Source of the DNA: Sapria himalayana
Taxonomy: Eukaryota; Streptophyta; Magnoliopsida; Malpighiales; Rafflesiaceae
Reading direction: 5' to 3'
Assembly: GCA_029783825.1 (NCBI GenBank)
Contig: JAREIK010002049.1
Location: 59,491-123,490, forward strand
DNA length: 64,000 nt
Shown here in pieces: positions 50,245 to 64,000 of the stretch (position 1 is its first letter; each line of letters opens with the position of its first letter). The notes beneath the pieces were generated by a model that saw nothing but the letters and a program-made list of their open reading frames with translations, made no database searches and was not told the origin of the DNA. The translations under genes and the position numbers were made by a program.

Positions 50245-53200
50245 GCATTGAGTGGTTTATAGGTTTTATTTAAAAAATAAAATAACAAAAAATTTATTTT
50301 TATTATTTTTTGATATTTTCAAGACCTTTGAAAATATAATAATTTTTAAATTTTTTTCATATGTGAATACAATATTTAGTTATACTAATCATTATATTTA
50401 TGTATTATATAAATTCAATATAAACAATTTTATTTATAAATATTCTAATAATAATCAAAAATTAAATTAATAATCCATTAATAATAAGATAGATATTAAT
50501 TAAAATATAATTACAAAACTAAAAAAGATTCAGAAGCAAAGATAAATATATTACTATATAATAATTGTTTGTTTTTGAATTTTTTTTTCTTTTAATAAGA
50601 TTATCTATATTTTTTTGATGAAAAATAATTTATATAAATTATATTTGTCTAACTTATAATTTATTTTGTAATCAATATTTATATATAAATAAACAAATAA
50701 ATAATTAAAATGAATATTTAAAATTATAATCAAAAAAAAATAAGATTTATTATTTTTTATTTATTATTTAGGGATACCGGTTTAATTTAAATTAGATCCG
50801 TCTCACTAATAATTTATTTTGTAATTATTATTTATATAAAAATAAATGGATAAATAATTAAATTAAAAATTTAAAATTATAGTGAATAAAAATAAAAATG
50901 AGATTTAAGATTTATTATTAATGTATTCCAGTTTAATAGTTTAAGTATTTAGAGGTATTGTTGTTAGGAGTTTAGCGATTTATGTTTTTAGGCTTTTAGT
51001 GGTTTAAAGGTTTTATATAAATAAATAAAATAACAAAAAAATTTCATAAATTTGTTATCATTTTCATAGGTTATAACCTCTGAAAATATAATAATATTTA
51101 CAATTTTTAGAAATATGAATACGATATTTAGTTATAATAATATTAATAATTATATATCATATAAATTTAATATAAACAATTTTATTGATAGACAATATAA
51201 AAATGATCAAAAATTAAATTAATAAACTATTAATAAAAAGATAGATATTAATTAAAAAATATTTACAAAACCCAAATTGATTCAAAATTAAAGTAGAATA
51301 TATTACTGGATAATAATTTTTAATTTTTAAATTTTTACTTCTTTTAGAACCATATATTTTTCATATTAAAAATAAATTAATTAAATTATATTTGTCGCAC
51401 TCATACTTTATTTTGTAATAAATATTTCAATAAAAATAAACTAATGAATAATTAAAATAAATATTTAAAATTATAATAAATAGAAATAAAAATTAGATTT
51501 ATTAATTATTAAGTAGTATATAGCAGTTTAATGGTTTATGTATTTAGGCATTTCGGGGTTTAGGAGTTTACTGATTTAACTGTGTATGCATTTAGTGGTT
51601 TATAGGTTTTATTTAAAAAAAAAAATTATTTTTATTATTCTTTGATATTGTAAAAGATTATAACCATGGAAAATATAATAATTTTTAATTTTTTTTTTAA
51701 AAGTGAATTAATATTTATTTATAATAATCATAATAATTATATATCATATAAATTCAATATAAACAATTTTATTGATAGATATTCTAATAATTATCAAAAA
51801 ATAAATTAAAAATCTATTATGAATAAGATTGATATTACATAAAATATAATATCAAAACCTAAAATGATCCAAAAACAAAGCAAAATATATTACTTAATTA
51901 TAATTATTTGTTTTTAAATTTTTATTCTTTTTTAAGCATATCTATTTTTTGATGAAAAATAATTTTTATAAATTATATTTTTATCTCATTATTTATTTTA
52001 TACTTAATATATATATATATAAATAAAAAACTAAACAATCAAAATGAATTTTTTAAATTAAAATGAAAACAAATAAAAATTAGATTTATTAATAATTATT
52101 TAGGGGATACCCGTTTAAACGATTATCTATATAGCGGTATCAAGATTTTGTAGTTTAGTGATTTAAGTGTTTGGGCATTTAGTGATTTATAGGTTTTATT
52201 TAAACAATAAAATAATAATTTTTTTTTGTTTTTTCACATGTTCAAAGGTTATAATCTTTGAAAATATAATAATTTTAAAATTTTTTGCAAAAGTGAATAT
52301 AATATTAAGTTATAATAATAATTAAATTTATATATCATATAAATTAAATATAAATATTTTTATTGAAATATTCTAATAATGAACAAAGAATAAATTAATC
52401 TAAATTTAATAAGTTAGATATCAATTAAAATATAATTACAAAACCTAAAATGATTCAGAAACAAAGAAATTATATTATTATATAATTATTTTTTGTTTTT
52501 TATTTTTTTCTTCTTTTAATAAGTTTATCTATATTTTTTGTTGAAAAATAATTTATATAAATTATATTTTTCTAACTTATAATTTATTTTGTATTTAATA
52601 TTTATATAAAAATAAATAAATAAATAATTAAAATTAATATTTAAAATTATAATGAAAAAAATAAAAATGAGATTTATTATTTATTATTTAGGATATACCT
52701 AGTTTAAAAAATTTATCTATTTACGGTTTTCAAGATTTAGAAGTTATTAATTTAAGTATTTATGCATTTAATGGTTTATAGCTTTTATTTAAACAATGAA
52801 ATAACAAAAAATTTATTTTTTATATTTTTTAAAATTTTAAAATGTCATAACATTTGAAAATATAATAATTTTAAAATTTTTTAAAATGTGAATAAAATTA
52901 TTAGTAATAATAAATATTATAACTATATATAATATAAACTAAATATAAATAATTTTATTGATAGATATTATATCAATTATCAAAAAATAAATTAATAAAC
53001 TATTATTAATATGATAGATATAAATTAAAATATTTTTAAAAAACTAAAATGATTCAAAATCAAAGTAAAATTTATTACTAAATAATAATATTTTTAGTTT
53101 TTGCATCATTTTATCAGCTTATATGTTTTTTTGATGAATAATATATTATTTAAATTATATTTTTATCACTCAACTTATTTTATAATTAATATTTCTATAA

Positions 53201-56200
53201 ATTATTTAAATTATATTTAAGGTTTACGAGTTTAATGGTTTAGGTATTTAGGGGCTTCGGGGTTTAGGAGTTTAGAGATTTATGTATTTAGGTATTTAAT
53301 GGTTTATAAGTTTTATTTAAACAATGAAATAACAAAAAATTTATTTTTTATATTTTTTCAATTTTAAAATGTCATAACATTTGAAAATATAATAATTTTA
53401 AAATTTTTTAAAATGTGAATAAAATTTTTAGTAATAATAAATATTATAACTATATATAATATAAACTAAATATAAATAATTTTATTGATAGATATTATCA
53501 ATTATCAAAAAATAAATTAATAAACTATTATTAATATGATAGATATAAATTAAAATATTATTAAAAAGCTAAAATTATTCAAAATCAAAGTAAAATTTAT
53601 TACTAAATAATAATTTTTTTTAGTTTTTGCATCATTTTATCAGCTTATATGTTTTTTGATGAAAATTATATTATTTAAATTATATTTTTATCACTCAATT
53701 TATTTTATAATTAATATTTCTATAAATTATTTAAATTATATTTAAGGTTTACGAGTTTAATGGTTTAGGTATTTAGGGGCTTCGGGGTTTAGAAGTTTAG
53801 AGATTTATGTATTTAGGTATTTAATGGTTTATAAGTTTTATTTAAAAAATGATATAACAAAAAATTTATTTTTGTTATTTTTTCTCATTTTTTAAGGTTA
53901 TAACCTTTGAAATATAACAATTTTTAAATTTTTTTAATCTGTGAATACTATATTTAGTTATGATAATCTTAATAATTATATATCATGTTAATTCAATATA
54001 AACAATTATATTGATAAATATTATATTAATGATCAAAAATAAATTAATAAACTATTATTAATAAGATAGATATTTTTTAAAATATATTTGCAAAACGTAC
54101 ATTTATTCAAAATCAAAGTAAAATATAAGACTAAATAATAATTTTTTTTATGTTTTGCTTCTTTTTATAAGTTTATATTATTTGTTATTAAAAATAAATT
54201 ATTTAAATTATATTTCTCTTCCACATAATTTATTTTTAATTTATAATTCTATTAAAATAAACTAATAAATAATTAAAATGAATATTTAAAATTATAATGA
54301 ATACAAATAAAATTGAGATTTATTATTTATTATTCAAGAAATACTATATTAATGGTTTATGTATTTAGGTGTTTTGGTGTTTAGTGATTTAAGTGTTTAG
54401 GACATTAGTGATTTATAGTTTTTATTTAAAGAATGAAAATATAAAAAATTAAATTTTTTGATTTTTTTTTATTTTCGATGGTTATAAACTTTGAAAATAT
54501 AATAATTTTTAATTTTTTTTAAATGTCAATATAATATTTAGTTATAATATTCTTAATAATTATATATAATGCAAACTCAATATACATAATTTTATTAATA
54601 GATATTATAATAATGATCAATAAAAAATTAATAAACTATTATTAATAAGAATGATATAAATTAAAATATAATTGCAAAAACTAAAATGATTCAAAATCAA
54701 AATAAAATATATTACAAAATAATAAATTTTTGTTTTTAAAATTTTGCCTCTTTTTATAAGCATATATATTTGTTTTGATAAAAAATAAATTATTTAAAAT
54801 AGAAATGTCTCACTAATAATTTATTTTATAATTAATATTTCTATAAAAATAAACTAATAATTAATTAAAATTAAAATTTATAAATTACAATTAAAAAAAT
54901 TAAAATGAGATTTATGATTTATTATTAATGTATACCAATTTAATAGTTAAAGTTTTTAGAAGTTTTGTCGTTTAGGAGTTTAGCGATTTATGTTTTTAGG
55001 CATTTAGTGGTTTATAGGTTTCATTTAAACAATAAAATAATTAAAAAAAAATTGTAATTTTTTGTCATTTTCATTGGTTATAACCTTTGAAAATATAATA
55101 ATATTTAAAATTATTTGAAATGTGAATACAATATTTAGTTATAATAATTTTAATATTTATATATCATATAAATTCAATATAAATACTTATATTGATATAT
55201 ATTATAATAATGATCAAAAATTTAATTAACAAACTATTAATAATAAGATTAATATTAATTAAAAAATATTTACAAAACACAAATTGATTTAAAATTAAAG
55301 AAAAAAAATTACTGGATAATAATTTTTAATTTTTAAATTTTTACTTCTTTTATAAGCGTATATATATATTTTTGATTAAAAATAAATTATTTATATTATA
55401 TTTGTCACACTCCTAATTTACTTTGTAATAAATATTTCTATAAAAATAAATTTATAAATAATTAAAATGAATATTTAAAATAATAATAAATTGAAATAAA
55501 AATTAGATTTCTTAATTATTAAGTAGCAAATAGCGGTTTAATGGTTTATGTATTTAGGCATTATGCGCCTTAGAAGTTTGCTAATTTAACTGTGTATGCA
55601 TTTAGTAGTTTATAGGTTTTTCTTTAAAAAATAAAAATACAAAAAATTTATTTTTATTATTTTTTGATATTTACAAAGGTTATAACCTTTGAAAATATAA
55701 TAATTTTTAAATTTTTTTCAAAAGTGAATTCAATATTTAGTTATAATAATCATTATATTTATATATCATATAATTTTAATATAAATAATTTTATTGATAA
55801 ATATTCTAATAATGATCAAAAAATAAATTAATAATCTATTATAAATAAGATAGATATCAATTAAAATATAATAAAAAATCCTAAAATAATTCAGAAGAAA
55901 TCGAAATATTTTACTATATAATAATTTGTTGTTTTGAAAATTTTTTTCTTTTAAAAAGTTTATCTATAATTTTTTGATGAAAATTAATTTATATAAATTT
56001 TATTTGTCTAACTCATAATTTATTTTTAATTAATATTTATATAAAAATAAACAAAAAAAATATTTAAAATGAATATTTACAATTATAATGAAAAAAGTAA
56101 TATTGAGATTTAATCTTTATTATGTGGGTATACCAGACTAATTTAAATTAGATTTGTCTAACTAATAATTTATTTTGTAATTAATATTTCTATAAAAATA

Positions 56201-59200
56201 AACTATTAAATAATTAAAATAAAAATTTAAAATTATACTGAATAAAAATTTAAATGAGATTTATGAATTATTATTAATGTATACCAGTATAATATTTTAA
56301 GTATTTGAGGTTTTGTCGTTTATGACTTTAGCAATTTATGTTTTTAGCCATTTAGTGGTTTATAGGTTTTATTTAAACAATAAAATAACAAAAAAAATTG
56401 TAATTTTTTGTCATTTTCATTGGTTATAACCTTTGAAAATATAATAATATTTAATTTTTTTTAAATCTTAATACAATATATAGTTATAATAATTTTAATA
56501 ATTATATATTATATAAATTTAATATAAACAATTTTATTGATAGATATTCTAATAATGATCAAAAATTAAATTAATAAACTATTAATAATAACATTAATAT
56601 TAATTAAAAAATATTTACAAAACCCAAATTGATTCAAAATTAAAGTAAAAAATATTACTGATTAATAATTTTTAATTTTTAGATTTTTACTTCTTTTATA
56701 AGCATATATATATTTTTTGATTAAAAATAAATTATTTAAATATATTTGTCGCACTCGAAATTTATTTTGTAATAAATATTTCTATAAAATAACTTATAAA
56801 TAATTAAAAGGAATATTTAAAATAATAAGAAATTAAATGAAAAATTAGATTTCTTAATTATTAAGTAGTATATAGTAGTTTAATAGTTTATGTAATTAGG
56901 CATTACGGGCCTTAGAAGTTTATTGATTTTAGTATGTATGCATTTAGTGGTTTATAGGTTTTAATTAAAAATAAAAATAACAAAATATTTATTTTTATTA
57001 TTTTTTGATATTTTCAAAGGTTATAACAATTGAAAATATAATAATTATTATATTTTTTTCAAATGTGAATTCAATATTAGTTATAATAATCATTATATTT
57101 ATATATCATATAAATTCAATATAAACAATATTTTTTATAAATATTCTAAAAAGATCAAAAATAAATTAATAATCTATTATTAATAAGATAGATATCAATT
57201 AAAATATAATAAAAAAACCTAAAGTGATTCAGAAGAAATCAAAATATATTACTATATAATAATTTGTTTTTTTCAATTTTTTTTATTTTAAAAAGTTTAT
57301 CCATATTTTTTTGATGAAAATTAATTTATATAAATTATATTTGTCTAACTCAATTTATTTTTTAATTAATATTTATATAAAAATAAATAAATAAATAAGT
57401 AAAATGAATATTTAAAATTATAATGAAAAAAGATATTGTGAGATTTATTTGTTATTATTTTGGGTATACCATTCTAATTTAAATTAGATCTCTCTCACTA
57501 ATAATTTATTTTGTAATTAATATTTCTATAAAAATAAACTGATAAATAATTAAAATAAAAATTTAAAATTATACTGAATAAAAATTAAAATGAGATTTAT
57601 GAATTATTATTAATGTATACCAGTTTAATATTTTAAGTATTTAGAGGGTTTTTTTCGTTTATGACTTTAGTGGTTTATGTTTTTAGGCATTTAGTGGTTT
57701 ATAGGTTTTATTTAAACAATTAAATAACAAAATAATTATTTTTGATATTTTTTCACATTTTCAAAGGTTATAACCTTTGAAAATAAAATAATTTTAAAAT
57801 TTTTTAAAAATGTGAATGCAATATTTAGTAATAATAATTATTATAATTATATATAATATAAACTAAATATAAACAATTTTATTGATAAATATGATATCAA
57901 TTATAAAAAAATAAATTAATATGCTATTATTAATATGATAGATATAAATTAAAATATAATTGCAAAACCTAAAATTATTTAAAATTGTTTATTGATGAAA
58001 AATTTATTACTAAATAAAAATTTTATTTAGTTTTTGCTTCTTTTTATAAGCTTGTATATTTTTATTGATGAAAAATAAATTATTTAAATTAAATTTGTAT
58101 CACTCTTAATTTATTTTGTAATTAATATTTTAATAAATTATTTAACTTATAATTAAGGTTTACGAGTTTAAAGGTTTAAGTATTTAGGGGCTTTTGTGTT
58201 AAGGAGTTTAGAGATTTAAGTGTTTAGAAATTTAATGGTTTCTAAGTTTTATTTAAACAATGATATAACATAAAATTTATTTTTTTTATTTTTTATAATT
58301 TTTGAAGGTTAAATCATTTGAAAATATAATAATTTTTAAATTTTTTAAAAAGTAGATAACAAATTTTTTTATAATAATCTTCATAAATATAAGTGATTTA
58401 AAGGAAATATAAATAATTACATTACTAGATATTATAATAATGACCAAAAAAATTTAATAAACTATTATTAATAAGATAGATTTATTTAAAATATATTTGC
58501 AAAATCTAAATTTATTCAAAATCAAAGTAAAATATATTACTTAATAATAACTTTTTTAATGTTTTGCTTTTTTTTATTACTTTATATTTTTGTTATTATA
58601 AATAAATTATTTAAATTAATTTTTCTTACTCATAATTTATTTTGTAATTTATAATTCTATAATAATAAACATTAAATAAGTAAAATAATTATTTAAAATT
58701 AAAATCAATACAAATAAAATTGAGATTTATTATTTATTATTAAGGATATTCAGGTTTAATGGTTTAAGTATTTAGGTGTTTGGGTTGAGTAGTTTAGTGA
58801 TTTAAGTGTTTAGACCTTTAGTGATTTATACTTATTATCTAAAGAATTATAAAAAAAATTTAATTTTTTGAATTTTTTTAATTTTTGAAGGTTGTAACAT
58901 TTGAAAATATAATAATTTAAATTTTTTTAAATGTAAATATAATATTTATTTATAATAATCTTAATAATTATATAAAACTAAATATAAATAATTTTATTAA
59001 TAGATATTATAATAATGATTAATAAATAAATTAATAAACTAGTATTAATAAGAAAGATATAAATTAAAATATAATTGTAGAATCTAAAATGATTCAAAAT
59101 CAAAATAAGATATATTACTAAATAATAATATTTTATTTTAAAAATTTTGCCTAATTTTATAAGCATATATATTTTTTGATGAAAAATAAATTATTTAAAT

Positions 59201-62200
59201 TAAACCTGTCTCACTAATAATTTATTTTGTAATTAATATTTCTATAAAAATAAATTGATAAATAATTAAAATGAATATTTAAAATTATAATGAATACTAA
59301 TTAAAAAGAGATATATGATTTATTATGTAAGGTATACCTATTTAATGGTTATATTTTTAAGGTTTTGGGGATAAGGAGTTTATTGATTTATATGTTTGCA
59401 TATTTAAGTGTTTATAGGTTTTATTTAATCAATGTAATAACAAAAAAAAATTTATTAATTTTAATGATTTTCAAAGGTTATAACATTTGAAAATAAAATA
59501 ATTTTTTAATCTTTCTAAAATATGAATACAATACTTAGTCAGAATAAATTTAATAATTATATTTGATGTAAATTTAATATAAAAAATTTTATTAATATAT
59601 ATTATTATAATGATCGAAAAATAAATTAATAAACTATTATTAATAAGATAGATATTAATTAAAATATATTTGCATAACCCAAAATAATCAAAATCAAAGT
59701 AAATTATATTACTAAATAAAATTTTAAATTTTAAAAATTTTGTTTATTTTTATAAGCTTATTTTTTTTTAAAAAAAATATATTTAAATTATATGGCTCAC
59801 TCATTATTTATTTTGCAATTAATATTTCTATAAAAATAAACTAAAATATAATTAAAATGAATATTTAAAATTAGAATGAATACAAATAAAAATGAAATTT
59901 ATACATAGTATTCACATTTAAATATTTAAATGATTAGGCATTTAGTGGTTTATATGTTTTATTTAAATAATAAAAAAATAAAAAAATTAATTTTGTGATT
60001 TTTTATCATTTTTGAAGGTTATAACCTTTGAAAATATAATAATTTTTAAATTTTTTTCAAATCTAAATATAATATTTAGTTATAATAATCTTAATATTTA
60101 TAAGACATTTAAATTCAATATAAGTAATTTTATTGTTAGATATTATAATAATGATCACAAAACAAATTAATAAACTATTATTAATAAGATTGATAGCAAT
60201 TAAAATATAAATGCAAAACCTATAATGATTCAAAATCAATGTAAAATTTATTACTAAATGATATTTCTGTTTTTAAATTTTTACTTCTTTTTATAAGCTT
60301 ATATTTATTTTTTGATTAAAAATAAATTATTAAAATTATATTTTCTTACTCTTTATTTATTTTGCAATTAATATTTTTATAAAAAATAAACTAAAACATA
60401 ATTAAAATGAATAATTAAAATTATAATGAATACAAATTTAATTGAGATTTATGATTTATTATATATGATATACCGGTTTAATGGATTATTAATTTAGGGG
60501 TTTTGTCGTTTAGGAGTTTAGCAATTTATGTTTTTAGGTTTTTAGTGGTTTATAATTTTTATTTATATAATAATTTTTTTTTGATTTTATCTGATTTTCA
60601 AACGTTATAACCTTTGAAATTAAATAATTTTAAAAATTTTTTGAAATATGAATACCATGTATAATTATATTAATCTTACTATTTATATATCATATAAATT
60701 CAATATAAACAATTTTAATGATAGATAGTATAATAATGATCAAAAATTAAATTAATAAACTATTATTAATAATATTAATATTAGTTAAAATATATTTACA
60801 TAACACAAAATGATTCAAAATCAAATCAAAATATATTACTAAATAATAATATTTAATTTTCAAATACTTCCTTCTTTTTATAAGCTTATATTTTTTATTG
60901 ATTAAAAATAAATTATTTAAATAATATTTGTCTCACTCATAATTTATTTTGCCATTAATTTATCTAAAAAATTAAACGATAAATAATTAAAATTAATATT
61001 TAAAATTATAATTAATTGAAATAAAAAAGAGATTTATTATTTATTAAGTAGTATATAGCTGTTAAAAGGTTTATGTATTTAGGGGTTTCGGGGTCTATGA
61101 GCTTACTTATTTAAGTAATTAAGCATTTAATGATCTATACGTTTTATTTTAAAAATGAAATAACAAAAAATTTATTTTTATTATTTTTTCTCATTTTTTA
61201 AGGTTATTACCTTTGAAAATATAATAATTTTTAAATTTCTTTTCAAAAGTGAATACAATATATATTTATAATAATCATAATAATTATATATCATATAAAT
61301 TCAATATAAACAACTTTATTGATAGATATTCTAATAATTATCAAAAAATAAATTAAAAATATATTATGAATAAGATTGATATTACTTAAAATATGATATC
61401 AAAACCTAATATGATTCGAAAGCAAAACAAAATATATCACTAAATAATAATTATTTGTTTTTAAATTTTTATGATTTTTATAAGCTTATCGATTTTTTGA
61501 TGAAAAATATTTGTAATAAATTATATTTTTAACTCATTATTTATTTAATAATTAATATATATATATAAATAAAAAACTAAACAATCAAAATGATTTTTTA
61601 AAATTATAATGAAAACAAATAAAAATTAGATTTATTAATTATTATTTAGTGTATACTAGTTTAAAGTATTATCTATATAGGGGTATCGAGATTTTGTAGT
61701 TTAGTCATTTAACTATTTAGGAATTTAGTGGTGTATAGGTTTTATTTAAACAATGAAATAACAAAAAAAATTATTTTTTTTATTTTTTGACATTTTCAAA
61801 TATTATTATCTTTGAAAATATAATAATTTTAAATTTTTTTAAAAGTGAATACTTTATTTAGTAATAATAATATTTATATTTATATATCATATAAATTCAA
61901 TATAAACATTTTTATTGAAAAATAATCTAATAATGATCAAAAAATAATTTAATAATCTATATTTAATAAGGTAGATATCAATTAAAATATAATTAAAAAA
62001 CCTAAAATGATTCATAAGCAAAGCAAAATATATTACTATATAATAATTTTTTTAAAAAAATTTTTTTATTTTAAAAAGATTATCTAGATATTTTTAATTA
62101 AAAATAATTTTCATAAATTATATTTGTCTAACACATAATTTATTTTTTAATTATTATTTATATTAAAATAAAAAACTAATAATTAAAATGAATTTTTAAA

Positions 62201-64000
62201 ATTATAATGAAAAAAAATGAGATTTATTATTTATTATTTAGGGTATACCGGTTTAATTTAAGTTATATCTGTCTCACTAATAATTTATTTTGTAATTAAT
62301 ATTTCTATAAAAATAAATTGATAAATAATTAAAATAAAAATTAAAAATTATACTGAATAAAAATTAAAATGAGATTTATGATTTATTTTTAATGTATACC
62401 AGTTTAATGGTTTAATTATTTTGAGGTTTTTTCGTTTAGGCAGTTTGGTGATTTATTTTTTAGACATTTAGTGATTTATAAGTTTTATTTAAACAATAAA
62501 ATAACAAAAAAAGATTTGTAATTTTTTGTCATTTTCAAATGTTATAACCTTTGAAAATTAAATAATATTTAAAATTTTTTGGAATTTGAATACAATTTTA
62601 ATTATAATAATTTTAATAATTCTATATCATATAAAATAAATATAAACAATTTTATTGATAGATAATATTATAATGATCAAAAATTTAAATTAATAAACTA
62701 TTTATAATAAGATAGATATTAATTAACAAATATTTACAAAACCCAAATTGATTTAAAATTAAATTAAAATATATTAGTTGATCATTATTTTTAATTTTTA
62801 ATAATACTTCTATTATACTTCTTTTAAATGCGTATATATATTTTTTTTAAAATAAAGTATTTAAATTATATGTGTCGTACTCATAATTTATTTTGTAATA
62901 AAAATTTTTATTAAAATAAACTAATAAATAATTAAAATGAAATATTAAAATAATAATAAATTGAAATAAAAATTAAATTTATTAATTATTAAGTAGTATA
63001 TAATAGTTTAATGGTTTATGTATTTAGGCATTATGGAGTTTAGAAGTTTACTGATATAACTGTGTATGCATTTAGTGGTTTATAGGTTTTGTTTAAAAAA
63101 TAATATAACAAAAAATTTATTTTTATTATTTTTTCATATTTCCAAAGATTATAATCTTTGTAAATATAATAATTTTTAAATTTTTTTCAAAAGTGAATTC
63201 AATATTTAGTTCTAATAATCATTATATTTATATATCATATAAATTATATATAAATAATTTTATTGATAAATATTCTAATAATGATCAAAAAATAAATTAA
63301 TAAATAATTATTAATAAGATAGATATCAATTAAAATATAATTACAAAACCTAAAATAATTCAGAAGGAGAGCAAAATATATTACTATATAATAAATTTTA
63401 TTTTTAATTCTTTTTCATTTTATAAGTTTATCTATATTTTTTGATGAAAAATAATTTATATAAATTATATTTGTCTAACTCATAATTTATTTTATTTTTA
63501 GTATTTATATAAAAATAAACAAATAAAAAATAAAAATGAATATTTTAAATTATAATGAGAAAAATAATATTGAGATTTATTTTTATTATTTAGGGTATAC
63601 TTGTTTAAAATGATTATCTTTTAGGATTTTAAAGATTTTGGAGTTATTGATTTAAGTGTTTAGGCATTTAGTGGTTTATAGGATTATTCAAACAATGAAA
63701 AACAAAAAATTATTTTTGATATTTTCACATTTCAAAGGTTATACCTTGGAAAATTAATAATTTTAAAACTTTTTTAAAAATGTAGATACAATATTTTGTA
63801 TAATAATCATTATAATATATATAATATAAACACAATAAAGAATTTTATTGATTGATATTAAATCATATCAAAAATAAATTAAATATTTTATTATTAATAT
63901 GATAGATATCAATTAAATATAATTGCAAAACTTACATTCTTCAAACAAAGTACAATATATTACTAAATAATAATTTTTGTTTTTTAGTTTTTGCTTCTTG
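50245..64000 (-). repeat. AT-rich satellite array, reverse orientation, block G
   Basis: About 23 octamer blocks: 50255, 51000, 51595, 52185, 52780, 53300, 53830, 54415, 55010, 55615, 56355, 56955, 57700, 58240, 58830, 59420, 59945, 60555, 61135, 61735, 62480, 63080 and 63680. Long-class monomers (about 740-745 bp) occur at 50255-51000, 55615-56355, 56955-57700 and 61735-62480. Short-class ones (520-540 bp) occur at 52780-53830, 57700-58240 and 59420-59945. Near 59900 an internal deletion joins the AATGAAATTTATAC segment to TAGTATTCACATTTAAA. No gene was seen to the window end, where the array continues. Confidence 0.93.
52785..53838 (-). repeat. Recent tandem duplication of one ~528-bp monomer
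   Basis: Positions about 52785-53312 and 53313-53838 are the same short-class monomer in tandem. The aberrant word AAAATGTCATAACATTTGAA, a damaged dyad, occurs in both at an offset of 528 bp. Copies agree almost throughout. The corresponding place in block F (about 42910-43440) has a single copy, so the duplication post-dates the split of those two array segments. Confidence 0.85.

Noticed and set aside
510..64000. Organellar or Plasmodium-like origin suggested by extreme A+T content
   Set aside because: Plant hAT and CACTA elements with 8-bp target duplications, a GT-AG intron and a plant-type solo LTR lie in the same contig, and there are no organellar genes.
510..64000. CRISPR-like array (regular repeats)
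   Set aside because: Repeat units are about 600 bp, the intervening sequence is homologous rather than unique spacers, and there are no cas genes. This is a eukaryotic satellite.

Overview
The window is nuclear DNA of a flowering plant, probably pericentromeric or other heterochromatin. The evidence is a very A+T-rich satellite array carrying plant-type transposon remains: two degenerate hAT elements, a CACTA TNP2/DUF4216 fragment with a GT-AG intron, and a solo LTR. I see no intact protein-coding gene, tRNA, rRNA or CRISPR array. The species cannot be named from this sequence.

Layout. 1-509 is non-satellite DNA that reappears inverted at 31651-32159. 510-13123 and 16856-19527 are satellite in one orientation ('forward'), split by a 3.73-kb hAT element (13124-16855, transposase on the minus strand). 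At about 19527 the satellite flips and runs in reverse orientation to the window end. The reverse array is interrupted by five things: an expanded simple-repeat patch (about 22640-23075), a 2.5-kb non-satellite block (about 31621-34092), a solo LTR (39590-40159), a CACTA pseudogene fragment (about 41210-42157) and a second hAT element (46554-50244, transposase on the plus strand).

The satellite. I count about 87 monomers, mostly about 600 bp, with two further length classes of about 530 and about 745 bp. Each monomer has the same architecture: (1) a dyad whose best copies are perfect 28-bp palindromes; (2) 50-60 bp later, a block of about 80-96 bp made of telomere-like octamers with AAA at every eighth base; (3) an A/T-only stretch; (4) a HindIII-containing palindrome. 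Runs of length classes recur in the same order, so there is higher-order structure.

How the parts relate. Both hAT elements sit at the same 8-bp position of the same satellite subtype and in the same orientation relative to the satellite. That points to one ancestral insertion later copied with its surroundings, or to strict target preference. A short chimeric monomer is shared, inverted, between about 2.6-3.2 kb and 19.5-20.1 kb, which shows that the flip is tied to an inverted duplication. Both transposases and the CACTA fragment are broken by stops and frameshifts. The window therefore looks like a decaying, recombining repeat domain rather than a gene cluster. The most interesting candidate is the satellite itself, with its palindrome-plus-octamer monomer, inversion and nested transposons.
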